Translations under genes and position numbers: made by a program
NCBI GenBank assembly: GCA_029057785.1
Contig: JAIDZC010000033.1
Location: forward strand, 1-40,209
Direction: 5' to 3'
Length of the DNA: 40,209 nucleotides
DNA from: Anaeroplasmataceae bacterium
GTDB taxonomy: Bacteria; Bacillota_I; Bacilli_A; Acholeplasmatales; Anaeroplasmataceae
In this document: positions 16,957-26,171 of the stretch, piece after piece
Layout of the letters: each line of letters opens with the position of its first letter
Numbering within the stretch: the stretch's first letter is position 1
The notes under the pieces: model-generated
What the model saw: the letters and a program-made list of their open reading frames with translations, nothing else
The model's database searches: none
What the model was told of the DNA's origin: nothing

Positions 16957-18261
16957 TTAAATATATTGATTTAAAATTGCCTCAAGCCATTCTTGACGTC
17001 CTGATGCATTTTCAATTTGGTCATGAGCTAAGGCATACTCACTTAATTCTTCTAAGGTCACTTTCTTCTCTGCAATTTTCTTACCAATACCTGTTGTATA
17101 GGATTGATAACGTTCTGCCTTAAAGTTTTCAAACACTTTATCCTCTAGTAATTTTGCAGCAATACGTAAGCCTCTTGCAAAGGTATCCATACCAGCAATA
17201 TAAGAGATAAATAAATCTTCATCTGTAAAGCTTTGACGGCGAACCTTAGCATCAAAGTTTAGACCACCTGTACCTAAGCCACCATTTAATAAAACCTCAT
17301 ACATTGCTAGGATAGCATCATAAAGATTTGTTGGAAATTGATCTGTATCCCAGCCTAAAAGCATATCTCCTTGGTTGGCATCAATTGATCCTAATACGCC
17401 ATTAATTCTAGCTACATTGAGTTCATGATTGAAGGTATGAATGGCTAAAGTTGCATGATTTGCCTCAATATTCATTTTGAAATCTTTTTCTAATCCATAT
17501 GTTCTTAAGAAGCCTAATACAGTTTGAACATCAAAATCATATTGATGCTTTGTTGGCTCCTTTGGTTTTGGCTCAATTAAAAGTTGGGCATTTAAACCAA
17601 TCTTTTTATTATAATCTCTTGCAAGAGTTAAAAGAGTTGCATAATGGTCAAGTTCTTGTTTCACATCTGTGTTTAATAAAGTATCATAACCTTCTCTTCC
17701 ACCCCAGAAGACATAGTTCTTACCACCAAGCTTCTTTGTAGTATCCATTGCCTTTTTAATCTGTGCAGCTGCATATGCAAATACATCAGCATTAGGGCTT
17801 GTCCCTGCACCTGCTAAATATCTCTTATGGTTAAAGCAGTTTGCCGTTCCCCATAAGCATTTGATATTGGTTCCTTTCATCTTTTCCAATACATAATCTG
17901 AAACCTTATCTAATGCTTCATTAGATTCCTTTAAAGTTGGCATTTCAGGTGCTAAATCACGATCATGGAAACAAAAATACTCAATGCCTAGTTTGTCCAT
18001 AAATTCAAAACCTGCATCTACCTTTTGATATGCTTCCTGTAAAGGATCATTTGCTTCAAAGGTTCTTACCATTGTGTTTGAACCAAATTGGTCAGATCCC
18101 TTAGCACATAGAGTATGCCACCAGCTCATTGCGAATTTTAAATGCTCATGCATAGGCTTCCCTAAAATCACTTCATCCTTGTTATAATACTTAAAAGCTA
18201 AAGGATTCGTTGATTTTGGACCCTCATATGCAATTTTTCCTACTTTAAAATATTCTTTCAT
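16957..18261 (-). CDS. xylA: Xylose isomerase
   Basis: Converts D-xylose to D-xylulose. The 434-residue length matches class II XylA. Signatures present: [11 protein letters not shown] (catalytic histidine), [31 protein letters not shown] (metal-binding glutamate) and [10 protein letters not shown]. The residue after NHATLA is isoleucine where glycine is usual (NHATLAGH), outside the metal ligands. AGGAGGAAG precedes the ATG at 18261. It follows xylB by 12 bases. Confidence 0.97.
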   Translation of the reverse strand: MKEYFKVGKIAYEGPKSTNPLAFKYYNKDEVILGKPMHEHLKFAMSWWHTLCAKGSDQFGSNTMVRTFEANDPLQEAYQKVDAGFEFMDKLGIEYFCFHDRDLAPEMPTLKESNEALDKVSDYVLEKMKGTNIKCLWGTANCFNHKRYLAGAGTSPNADVFAYAAAQIKKAMDTTKKLGGKNYVFWGGREGYDTLLNTDVKQELDHYATLLTLARDYNKKIGLNAQLLIEPKPKEPTKHQYDFDVQTVLGFLRTYGLEKDFKMNIEANHATLAIHTFNHELNVARINGVLGSIDANQGDMLLGWDTDQFPTNLYDAILAMYEVLLNGGLGTGGLNFDAKVRRQSFTDEDLFISYIAGMDTFARGLRIAAKLLEDKVFENFKAERYQSYTTGIGKKIAEKKVTLEELSEYALAHDQIENASGRQEWLEAILNQYI

Positions 18262-18273
18262 CTTTTCTTCCTC

Positions 18274-19743
18274 CTATATTTCAAAAGCTTTTTTATAATA
18301 TTTTTTTAAACTTAAATAAGCATCTTTATAAAGCTCATGGCCTTTAGAATACTGCTCTATCCAATTTTTATTAGGTTCAGTAATGTCTAATACTTTTATA
18401 ATTTTATCTGTAGCATCCTTAACAGACGGATAGATATGATCTGCAACCATCGCAAGTATTGCAACTCCTAAGGCTCCACCCTCATCCTGAACAATCCGTT
18501 CAATTGGAGTATTAAAGGCTGAAGCTAAAATAGTTCTCCAAAGAGTTCCTTTAGCCCCACCACCAGAAGCTCTGATGTGATATTGCTGTTTTGGTAGCAA
18601 GCTATAGCAATCCTTAAGACTATAGCTAACTCCTTCTAATACAGCTCTTATTATATCAGAATCTTTAGTGTTTTGTCTAATACCAATAAATGTTCCTGAA
18701 GCATAAGGATCTAAATGTGGTGTTCTTTCCCCATTCAAATAGGGTAAATATATTAATCCATTAGCAAGTGGCTTAGAAGCACTAGCCTTTTCATTTAAAG
18801 TGTTATAATCCGTACTTTCAAATAGCGTTTCTTTTAACCACTTATAGGAAAGTCCACAACCATTGGTAACTCCCATAATATGGTAGGTATTTGGAACAGC
18901 ATGCATAAATATCTGTAATGGGTTGTCCTCTATATCCTCTTTATGAATTGGCGAAAAAACAACACCAGATGATCCTAAAACCAAGCTTAAATCTCCCCGC
19001 TCAATAATCCCATTTCCTATCGCTGCAGCAGCTTGGTCGCCAGCTCCACCTACGACAAAACATTTCTCACTTAAGCTTAATTCTTCTGCTAAATCTTTTT
19101 TTATGTAACCACTAATCTCACTGGATTCTAGTAGCCTTGGAAGTTTGTCCAAAGATAAACCCATATAATCTAAAATATCTTTAGAAAAACATTTATGATG
19201 GATATCTACCATCTGCATTCCTGAAGCATCAGAATACTCTGTAGTAAAGCTTCCTGTTAATGCATATCTCACATAATCCTTCGGAAGCATAATTTTATCA
19301 ATTTTTTTGTAGATTTCAGGTTCATTTCTTTTTACCCATAATAGCTTAGATAATGTGAAAGAAGGAATCACAGAATTTCCTGTTATTTTCTGCATTCTTT
19401 GATTTCCAAAATTATGAACAAGCTCTTCTGCTTCGTTTATAGCTCTGTTATCACACCATATGATGCTTGGTCTTAAAACTTGATCATTTTCATCTAGCAA
19501 GACCAATCCATGCATCTGTCCAGATAAGCCTATTCCCGAAATAGGATATCCTTCCTTTGTAACAGCCTTAATAGTTTCCTTTGTTGCAGTAAACCAGTCT
19601 AATGGATTTTCTTCTGCATACCCCGGCTTTGGAACTGTCATATCATATGCATATGATTTTGAAGTCATTACTTCACCCGATTCATTAAAGCACACTGTTT
19701 TCGTTCCACTAGTTCCTACATCAATTCCTAAATAATATTTCAT
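18274..19743 (-). CDS. xylB: Xylulokinase
   Basis: Phosphorylates D-xylulose to xylulose 5-phosphate. 489 residues of the FGGY kinase family: N-terminal phosphate-binding LGIDVGTSGTKT, GLSGQMHGLVLLD, the catalytic D in VVGGAGDQAAAAIGNG and C-terminal ASGGGAKGTLWRTILA. GAGGTT lies six bases before the ATG at 19743. It begins 14 bases after the acetyltransferase gene and precedes xylA, the reverse of the usual xylA-xylB order. Confidence 0.97.
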   Translation of the reverse strand: MKYYLGIDVGTSGTKTVCFNESGEVMTSKSYAYDMTVPKPGYAEENPLDWFTATKETIKAVTKEGYPISGIGLSGQMHGLVLLDENDQVLRPSIIWCDNRAINEAEELVHNFGNQRMQKITGNSVIPSFTLSKLLWVKRNEPEIYKKIDKIMLPKDYVRYALTGSFTTEYSDASGMQMVDIHHKCFSKDILDYMGLSLDKLPRLLESSEISGYIKKDLAEELSLSEKCFVVGGAGDQAAAAIGNGIIERGDLSLVLGSSGVVFSPIHKEDIEDNPLQIFMHAVPNTYHIMGVTNGCGLSYKWLKETLFESTDYNTLNEKASASKPLANGLIYLPYLNGERTPHLDPYASGTFIGIRQNTKDSDIIRAVLEGVSYSLKDCYSLLPKQQYHIRASGGGAKGTLWRTILASAFNTPIERIVQDEGGALGVAILAMVADHIYPSVKDATDKIIKVLDITEPNKNWIEQYSKGHELYKDAYLSLKKYYKKAFEI

Positions 19744-19757
19744 TTTGAACCTCGCTA

Positions 19758-20570
19758 TTATAATTTTTTCTTTTCATCCGCCTTAGAAATCACACTATTT
19801 GCTGGAACACTTGATGTGATAAAAGCATTACTCCCTATTGTCACATTCGGTCCAATTATTGTTTCTCCACCAAAAATAGAGGCTTCAGAATAAATTGTCA
19901 CGTGATCTAATATGGTAGGATGCCTTTTGGTTCCCTTGAGCTTATGCCCATCCTTTAAGGATAAAGCTCCTAGTGTAACACCTTGGTATATTTTAACGTA
20001 GTTCCCAATACAAGTTGTTTCTCCTATAACAACTCCTGTCCCATGGTCGATAAAGAAGTGATGTCCAATAGTTGCAGAAGGATGAATATCGATTCCAGTT
20101 CTACTATGTGCCTCTTCACTTAACATTCTTGGCAACAAGGGAATATCTAGTTTTGAAAGCTTATGGGCAATGCGATACATAAATATTGCATAAAATCCTG
20201 GATAGCATAAAATGATTTCTGTTTTTGAGTTTGAGGCGGGATCTCCATCAAAGATAGCTTCTAAATCCATACCCAATTCCTCATCAATCTTTGGTAACTG
20301 TTCTACAAATTCTTCAACTAAAGCATTTGTATCTAACTTTATTTTAAGCATCTGTTCAATGCTATGAATAAGTAATATTAAATTTCTTTTTAAAGCATTC
20401 AGCTTTAATTCAAAATATGTATTTCTATCTAAAATTTCATCACTAAAGCCTGGAAACAAAATCTCCCAAGTAGATTGAATAAAATCCTGTACAACTTCTT
20501 TTTTTATCATCTTCATTTCATTCAATCTATCTTTTTTAAAAGAAAGCCAATGCTCTACTGTTTGACTCAT
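19758..20570 (-). CDS. cysE: Serine O-acetyltransferase-like hexapeptide-repeat enzyme
   Basis: About 270 residues. The first 150 are a helical domain. The rest is a left-handed beta helix with family signatures: [43 protein letters not shown] and [21 protein letters not shown]. These match SatA/EpsC serine acetyltransferases, which form O-acetylserine for cysteine synthesis; acetylation of another substrate is possible given the operon. I start at 20570 (MSQTVEHW) because GGGAG lies at good distance; the upstream ATG at 20585 has no usable site. It is the first gene of the xylB-xylA-esterase unit, an odd neighbour for xylose catabolism. Confidence 0.88.
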   Translation of the reverse strand: MSQTVEHWLSFKKDRLNEMKMIKKEVVQDFIQSTWEILFPGFSDEILDRNTYFELKLNALKRNLILLIHSIEQMLKIKLDTNALVEEFVEQLPKIDEELGMDLEAIFDGDPASNSKTEIILCYPGFYAIFMYRIAHKLSKLDIPLLPRMLSEEAHSRTGIDIHPSATIGHHFFIDHGTGVVIGETTCIGNYVKIYQGVTLGALSLKDGHKLKGTKRHPTILDHVTIYSEASIFGGETIIGPNVTIGSNAFITSSVPANSVISKADEKKKL

Positions 20571-20596
20571 TCGTCCAACTCCCATACCTATTTACT

Positions 20597-20602
20597 ATTA
20601 TA
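20597..20602 (-). promoter_or_regulatory. -10 element of the acetyltransferase-xylose operon
   Basis: A consensus TATAAT lies 27 bases upstream of the start at 20570. The best -35 at 17-base spacing, TTTCTT, is poor, so an activator may be needed. I saw no clear CcpA site or XylR operator. Confidence 0.45.
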
Positions 20603-20629
20603 TAATGTTTTAAACAAAAAAGAAACTAT

Positions 20630-20660
20630 AGAAAAGAAAATTCCTCAAAAATGAGGAATT
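20630..20660 (-). terminator. Terminator of gdhA
   Basis: AATTCCTCA (20639-20647) and TGAGGAATT (20652-20660) pair around a four-base loop, and TTCTTTTC follows on the minus strand. The stem overlaps the gdhA stop codon. Confidence 0.88.
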
Positions 20661-22005
20661 AATAAACACCTAAAGCTAGCATAGCCTTTGAAACCTTTTC
20701 GAATCCAGCAATATTGGCTCCAGAAAGTGTATCATAAGGATTTCCTAAGCTTACTGCAGTATCATAAGTATTATGGAAAATATTCATCATAATTTCTTTT
20801 AGCTTTTTATCGACCTCTTCAAAGCTCCAGCTAAGTCTAGCTGAATTTTGACACATCTCTAAACCAGAAGTGGCAACACCACCAGCATTTGCTGCCTTTG
20901 CAGGACCATAAACAATTTTATGCTCCATAAAGTATTTTGCAGCATCTAAGGTGGAAGGCATATTTGCCCCCTCACATACTGCAATAACACCATTTTGAAC
21001 TAATACTTTAGCATCTTCTAAATCAAGCTCATTTTGAGTTGCACAAGGAAGTGCTATATCACAAGGAATCTGCCAAATTCCTTTTGCTGCTTCATGATAA
21101 GAAGCTGTTGGAACTTTTTCTAGATATTCTTTGATTCTACCTCTTCTAACTTCCTTGATTTCTTGGATTACATCTAATTTAATGCCTTTTGAATCATATA
21201 TATACCCATTAGAATCACTCATAGCAACCACCTTGGCTCCAAGCTCAGTTGCTTTCTTACAAGCATAGATTGCAACATTACCAGAGCCAGATATTACAAC
21301 CGTTTTGCCTTTAAAGGAATCCTTTTTCATTACCTTTAAAGCCTCTTCTGTAAAGTAACATAATCCATATCCTGTTGCCTCAGTACGAGCTAAAGAACCA
21401 CCAAAGGGAATTCCTTTTCCTGTTAAAACACCAACTGTTTTATTTTGAATTCTTTTATATTGACCATATAAAAATCCGATTTCTCTACCACCAACACCGA
21501 TATCTCCTGCAGGCACATCTGTGTCCTCTCCAATATGACGATATAGCTCTGTCATAAATGCTTGACAGAAACTCATAATTTCATTGTCTGATTTTCCCTT
21601 AGGATCAAAATCAGAACCACCTTTCCCTCCGCCCATAGGAAGCGAAGTCAAGGAATTCTTTAATACCTGTTCCAATCCTAAAAATTTTATAATGGAGGCA
21701 TTTACACTCGGATGAAAACGTAAGCCACCCTTATAAGGTCCAATACTAGAATTGTACTGTACACGATATCCTCTATTGACTTGTACCTCACCTTTATCAT
21801 CTATCCAAGCAACTCTAAACTGTACAAAACGCTCTGGCTCAACAAAGCGTTCTATTATCTTATTTTTTTCTAATTCTGGGTGCTTTTCTACATAAGGCTC
21901 TAAAGATTCTAGAATCTCATATGCCGCTTGTAAAAACTCTTTTTCATTTTCATTTTTCTTTTTTAAATCCTCATAGACTCTCTTAATATACTCTGTTTTT
22001 AACAT
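20659..22005 (-). CDS. gdhA: Glutamate dehydrogenase, NADP-type
   Basis: Reversible conversion of 2-oxoglutarate and ammonium to glutamate. About 448 residues, the normal size of the hexameric enzyme. Signatures: GPYKGGLRFHPSVN, PMGGGKGGSDFDPKGKSD with the catalytic lysine, PAGDIGVGGREIG and the nucleotide-binding VISGSGNVAIYACKKA. I use the ATG at 22005 (MLKTEYIKR), nine bases after AAAGGA; an ATG nine codons upstream opens the same frame without a ribosome binding site. It is monocistronic. Cofactor type is assigned by family only. Confidence 0.96.
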   Translation of the reverse strand: MLKTEYIKRVYEDLKKKNENEKEFLQAAYEILESLEPYVEKHPELEKNKIIERFVEPERFVQFRVAWIDDKGEVQVNRGYRVQYNSSIGPYKGGLRFHPSVNASIIKFLGLEQVLKNSLTSLPMGGGKGGSDFDPKGKSDNEIMSFCQAFMTELYRHIGEDTDVPAGDIGVGGREIGFLYGQYKRIQNKTVGVLTGKGIPFGGSLARTEATGYGLCYFTEEALKVMKKDSFKGKTVVISGSGNVAIYACKKATELGAKVVAMSDSNGYIYDSKGIKLDVIQEIKEVRRGRIKEYLEKVPTASYHEAAKGIWQIPCDIALPCATQNELDLEDAKVLVQNGVIAVCEGANMPSTLDAAKYFMEHKIVYGPAKAANAGGVATSGLEMCQNSARLSWSFEEVDKKLKEIMMNIFHNTYDTAVSLGNPYDTLSGANIAGFEKVSKAMLALGVY

Positions 22006-22226
22006 ATGAACATATCCTTTCTTCATTTGCAATTCATATCATACCACTAAAATACAAAAAAATCTATACAATGTTATCAAATGTTCGATAAATGGTAGTA
22101 AATGATAAATAATGTTCTTATATTCATTTCCTATTACAAATAAATATCTCTAATTCTTCATTTCATCTTATGCATCATGAAGAAAATTTAATTCTATTCT
22201 ATCTATCTTTTTTATTCCTCTTATGC
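22006..22226. other. Intergenic region upstream of gdhA with an 18-bp interrupted palindrome
   Basis: No gene is visible. A weak minus-strand promoter is possible (TATGAT at 22038-22043, poor -35). TTATC (22074-22078) and GATAA (22087-22091) form an inverted repeat around eight bases, about 70 bases upstream of the gdhA start, a plausible but unproven operator. The rest is AT-rich without further structure that I can support. Confidence 0.35.
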
Positions 22227-22335
22227 TATAATAATCCTATGAGAAATAAAAAAGTAAATGTTTGGTGTAAACCATTTTTACAATTTAAAAAAACACTATG
22301 GGCTTATCCGAAAGGGTAAGCCTTTATTATTTCTC
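22221..22335 (+). ncRNA. Candidate small structured transcript or attenuator leader
   Basis: An extended -10 (TATGCTATAAT, ending at 22232) is followed within about 70 bases by a strong hairpin: GGCTTATCC (22301-22309), GAAA loop, GGGTAAGCC (22314-22322), then TTTATTATTT. A weaker TGGT/ACCA hairpin lies at about 22262-22275. This is the layout of a short terminated RNA, or an attenuator before the RhuM pseudogene that starts at 22355. A 26-codon frame begins with the ATG at 22239, about seven bases after the -10, and ends in the hairpin; it lacks a ribosome binding site. Confidence 0.35.
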
Positions 22336-22354
22336 AAAAAAGGAGGAAATTAAT

Positions 22355-23226
22355 ATGTTAAATAACAAAAACAACTATGATTTAATCAAATTTGAAGATG
22401 GGGAATTCTCGCTTGATGTGAATGTGAGTCCACAAGAGGATACTGTTTGGTTAAATAGAACACAGATAGCTTCATTATTTAATAGGGATATCAAAACAAT
22501 AGGAAAGCATATTCTAAGCGCTCTAAAAGAGGAGGCAAAGAATTCAACTGTCGCAAATTTTGAGACAGTTCAACAAGAAGAAAAAAGACGAATCAAAAGA
22601 ACACTTCAGTATTATGATTTAGATGTCATCCTTGCAGTCGGCTACCGTGTAAAATCTGAAAGAGGTATCCTCTTCCGTAAATGGGCTACCTCTATCTTAA
22701 AACAATATATGTTGAATGGATATTCAATAAATGAAAAACGTTGCTTAGAATGTCAAGAAAATTTAGTTAGCTTGAATAATAAAGTAAATACATTACTAGA
22801 ACATGATATTCAGCATTCTAAAGATATATAAAGTCTTTCTAATCCTACTTCTCTATTATCAGATAAGCTATTCTATGAAGGAGAGATTTTTGATGCCTAT
22901 TCTTATATGAAACAACTATTTACTTCTGCAAAATTTTCTATCATTATTATTGATGGTTATGTAGATTTATCTGTATTAGATATGCTTGTAGGCATATCTC
23001 TATCTATACTTATCCATCTTCTACACTTACAAATCAAGATATAGATAAGTTTAATATCAATCACAATCTTACTGTTATTAAAACAAATAAGATACACGAT
23101 AGATTTATCATTATAGATAATACAATCTATCTATGTGGGGCTTCTATTAAGGATGTTGGCAAAAAGAGATTTGTTCTTACCAAATTAGAAGCCATTAATA
23201 AAGTTGATTTATTAAACAAGATTTAA
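22355..23226 (+). pseudogene. Broken RhuM-family gene with PLD-like C-terminal remnant
   Basis: Starts with AAAGGAGGAAATTAAT before the ATG. The first 158 codons match the RhuM/ORF6N-associated DNA-binding family (TVWLNRTQIASLFNRD, YYDLDVILAVGYRVKSERG, FRKWATSILKQYM). A TAA at 22829-22831 interrupts it, but the same frame continues with KLFYEGEIFDAYSYMKQLF. Near 22990 the frame shifts by one net base, and the last part reads HDRFIIIDNTIYLCGAS and KDVGKKRFVLTKL, a C-terminal segment I know from intact members. The total span (872 bases) is one base short of a whole-codon length of 291 codons. A nonsense change plus a frameshift make it non-functional as a full protein. Confidence 0.8.
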
Positions 23227-23786
23227 GATTTTTTAATTGAATATCCAAACTTACCTAAATTCTTTCCAAGTGCATAATACTTTCCATGTGAATAAGTAAT
23301 TGGATTTGATTCTTCTAAATTAAAGCGATTATTCTGATCTAAATAGGATTCCTCTACTGTTACACCTAATACCTCTGCAAGAAACATATCATGAGATCCT
23401 AATGGTATAATTTCTTTAATTCTACATTCTATATTTACAGGAGACTCCTTAATACTAGGGGCTTTGACATATTTAGATGCCATAGGAGTTAACTTGGTTT
23501 TTTCAAACTTATTGACGTCTTTTCCTGAAGTCACTCCACAATAATCTGTTGCATAAACTAAATCCTCTGTTGTCAAATTAATAACAAACTCTTTTGTTTC
23601 TTTTAATATAGAATAAGAATAACGTTCCGGTCTTACAGAAATATAGATCATAGGTGGGTTCGTACAACAAGTGCCTGTCCATGCAACTGTTATAATATTA
23701 TTTTTTCCATTTTTATCTTGCAAACTCACAAGAACTGCTGGCAAAGGATAAAGCATATTCCCAGCTTTCCAATATTGTTTTGACAT
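23223..23786 (-). CDS. Flavin reductase-like FMN-binding protein
   Basis: A 187-residue protein of the flavin reductase-like split-barrel family: GNMLYPLPAVLVSLQD near the N-terminus, TVAWTGTCCTNPPMIYISVRPERYS (FMN phosphate contact region) and EFVINLTTEDLVYATDYCG. It probably reduces FMN or uses it in electron transfer; the partner is unknown. GAAGGTGA precedes the ATG at 23786. Last gene of the GNAT/ABC-F operon. Its stop overlaps the end of the converging RhuM pseudogene by four bases. Confidence 0.88.
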   Translation of the reverse strand: MSKQYWKAGNMLYPLPAVLVSLQDKNGKNNIITVAWTGTCCTNPPMIYISVRPERYSYSILKETKEFVINLTTEDLVYATDYCGVTSGKDVNKFEKTKLTPMASKYVKAPSIKESPVNIECRIKEIIPLGSHDMFLAEVLGVTVEESYLDQNNRFNLEESNPITYSHGKYYALGKNLGKFGYSIKKS

Positions 23787-23803
23787 AAGTTCACCTTCAT
23801 TTT

Positions 23804-25549
23804 TTATGATTTATATTGTTCCTTAATTTCTTCAATTTCAAATAACCTTGTAATAGCTGCATCCAGTTTTGTTTCTAAATCTTTTTTCTCTTGTTCTTTT
23901 TCCATAAGCTTTACATAATCTGTAGTGAGTGTTTCCATAGATAAAGTAATTTCTTTTAATTGACTTTCATATAGTTCAATATCTTGTTCTAGCTTGGTTT
24001 GTTCATTTCTTAGCTTTGCAGGAAATTTATTTTCTTTAGACTTATTTACTCCTTTAGATATAGATACTGTATTCTTTTGACTTTGAAGTTGTTCTAAAAA
24101 TTCACTAAAAGATAATAGATAGGGTTGTATGGTTTTATTTTCATACACAAGAAGCTGATTACATATTTTATCTAAAAAATACCGGTCATGACTCACAACA
24201 AGCACGGGTCCTTTAAAGGATTCGATATAATCTTCTAATATTTCAATTGTATAAATATCTAAGTCATTAGTTGGTTCATCTAAAAGTAAAACGTTAGGAT
24301 TTTTCATCAATACTCTTACTAGCTGAAGTCTTCTTTTTTCTCCACCAGATAACATCTTTACTTTCGTATATTGTAAGTTGGAATCAAATAAAAAACGTTC
24401 TAATAGTTCACTAGCTGAAATTGTTCCATCTAAAGTTTCAATTAAAGATTGTTCTTCTTTTATATAATCAATAACACGGATATCTGGATCCATCCAATCT
24501 GCTATTTGTGAAAAATATCCAATCTTTAATGTTTCTCCTAGTATGAGTTCTCCTTGATCTAGCTGTTCTTCTTTCATTAAAATTTTAAATAAGGTTGTTT
24601 TCCCTGCACCATTGTCTCCAACAATACCTATGACATCATTTCTTTTTAATGAAAAAGAAACATTTTGAAACAGCTCTAAATTTCCGTATGCTTTAGATCC
24701 ATTTTTCATCTCTATTAATGTTTTTCCTAGATAAGTTTCCTTTGAAGAAAAAGCCATTTCCTTTGTCTCATGAAAAGTTATCTCTGACATTTTTTCGAAT
24801 CGCTCTATTCTACTTTTACTTTTTGTTCTTCTAGCTTCAACACCTCTATGCATCCACTCTGCTTCTTTTTTCAAGATACTTTTCAACTTTTGTTGTTCTT
24901 TCTTTTCATTCTCTAAACGTTCCGCTTTTAGGTTTAAAAACAAATCATAGTTGGCATCATATAGATAAACCTTACCATAATCTAATTCTAACATTTTATT
25001 ACAAGCTCGTTGCAAAAAATAACGGTCATGCGTTACCATTAATAATCCTTTTTTAAATCGCATCAAGTATTTTTCCAACCACAAAATCATCTCATTATCT
25101 AGATGATTGGTTGGTTCATCTAAAATTAAAAAATCACAATAGGTTACTAACACCTTGGCTAAAGCTAATCTTTTCTTTTGACCACCGGATAAATGTGTAG
25201 CAGTGGTGTCATAGTCTGTAAGACCTAGCTTAGATAGGATTGACTTAGCTTCATAATCTGCAATAGGATGTTCCTTGGTACTATCTGCCATAACAATATC
25301 TAATAGAGAAACTCCATTTTCAAACATAGGATCTTGAGGAAGATAATTGATTATCATCCCGCCAGATTTGATAATCGTTCCGGAAATAGGTTTTTCTATA
25401 CCTAATATGAGTTTTAACAGAGTTGTTTTTCCAGTTCCGTTAACACCGATAATACCCACCTTATCCTGATCAGTTATAGAGAAACTTGTATGATCTAAAA
25501 GCATTCTATCTATATATTTAAATGAGACATTATCAAAACTTATAACCAT
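23804..25549 (-). CDS. ABC-F family ATPase
   Basis: A 581-residue soluble protein with two ATPase domains and no membrane segments. First domain: GVNGTGKTT, LSGGQKKRL, LILDEPTNHLD. Second: GDNGAGKTT, LSGGEKRRL, LLLDEPTNDLD. A linker helix pair between them (about residues 210-275, with RRTKSKSRIERF) and a C-terminal coiled coil (about 500-575) fit the ABC-F class that binds the ribosome, especially the Uup-like branch. Translation factor or ribosome-protection roles are both possible; antibiotic resistance cannot be claimed. GGAGGAGT precedes the ATG; the gene starts three bases after the GNAT stop. Confidence 0.92.
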   Translation of the reverse strand: MVISFDNVSFKYIDRMLLDHTSFSITDQDKVGIIGVNGTGKTTLLKLILGIEKPISGTIIKSGGMIINYLPQDPMFENGVSLLDIVMADSTKEHPIADYEAKSILSKLGLTDYDTTATHLSGGQKKRLALAKVLVTYCDFLILDEPTNHLDNEMILWLEKYLMRFKKGLLMVTHDRYFLQRACNKMLELDYGKVYLYDANYDLFLNLKAERLENEKKEQQKLKSILKKEAEWMHRGVEARRTKSKSRIERFEKMSEITFHETKEMAFSSKETYLGKTLIEMKNGSKAYGNLELFQNVSFSLKRNDVIGIVGDNGAGKTTLFKILMKEEQLDQGELILGETLKIGYFSQIADWMDPDIRVIDYIKEEQSLIETLDGTISASELLERFLFDSNLQYTKVKMLSGGEKRRLQLVRVLMKNPNVLLLDEPTNDLDIYTIEILEDYIESFKGPVLVVSHDRYFLDKICNQLLVYENKTIQPYLLSFSEFLEQLQSQKNTVSISKGVNKSKENKFPAKLRNEQTKLEQDIELYESQLKEITLSMETLTTDYVKLMEKEQEKKDLETKLDAAITRLFEIEEIKEQYKS

Positions 25550-25552
25550 TTT

Positions 25553-26056
25553 TTACTCCTCCAAATTTCTTTCTACTACCACAATAGAATAAGCATCTTC
25601 CTTTACCACTACTCCTGTAGGTTGAAAGTGATTCTTCAACCAAAAGCCTTCACTTTCTTTATTTCCTGACACATACCCCAAACGTACATATTTATAATTT
25701 GGCATAAAATATTCTAAAGTATCTTTTATAATTTGGCTCCCGATACCTTTTCCTTGAAGCCTTTTATTCATCATAAAAAAGCCAATAAAGATAGTTTGCT
25801 CATTTGGATATTTCAATATCAAATCCATTACAGCCACTAAGGTTTCCTCTTCATAAAATCCAATATAAAATTTATCTTCAAGAGTTTTTCTTGGAGGTAG
25901 CTTTTTCAAATCTTCTCTTATACTCTCAAATGTCACCATCGGTGGACAGTGCTTATAATATAGAGGATTTCCTAAACACAATTCTAAAACCTCTGGGATA
26001 TTCTTTTCTGTTATTTTTCTTATCTGATATTTTTTTGATATACGAGAAACATCCAT
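25553..26056 (-). CDS. GNAT N-acetyltransferase
   Basis: 167 residues with the GNAT fold: the acetyl-CoA loop NKRLQGKGIGSQII follows IGFFM, and the C-terminal YVRLGYVSGNKESEGFWLKNHF is the usual last strand-helix pair. Substrate unknown. GGAGGG lies before the ATG at 26056. It is the first gene of a three-gene unit with the ABC-F protein and the flavin reductase-like protein. Confidence 0.88.
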   Translation of the reverse strand: MDVSRISKKYQIRKITEKNIPEVLELCLGNPLYYKHCPPMVTFESIREDLKKLPPRKTLEDKFYIGFYEEETLVAVMDLILKYPNEQTIFIGFFMMNKRLQGKGIGSQIIKDTLEYFMPNYKYVRLGYVSGNKESEGFWLKNHFQPTGVVVKEDAYSIVVVERNLEE

Positions 26057-26133
26057 TTTAATCCCTCCAAGTCTTATCTCTTTAAAAGTATATCATAAAA
26101 CTAGAATTTTTTAGCAATAAAATTCTTGATTTA

Positions 26134-26165
26134 TGCTATAATGATACTAAAAGAATAAAGGAGAG
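26134..26165 (+). promoter_or_regulatory. Extended -10 promoter and ribosome binding site of the aminotransferase
   Basis: TATGC then TATAAT (26137-26142) gives a TG-extended -10 that needs no good -35. AAAGGAGA (26158-26165) lies six bases before the ATG at 26172. Confidence 0.7.
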
Positions 26166-26171
26166 ATAGAT

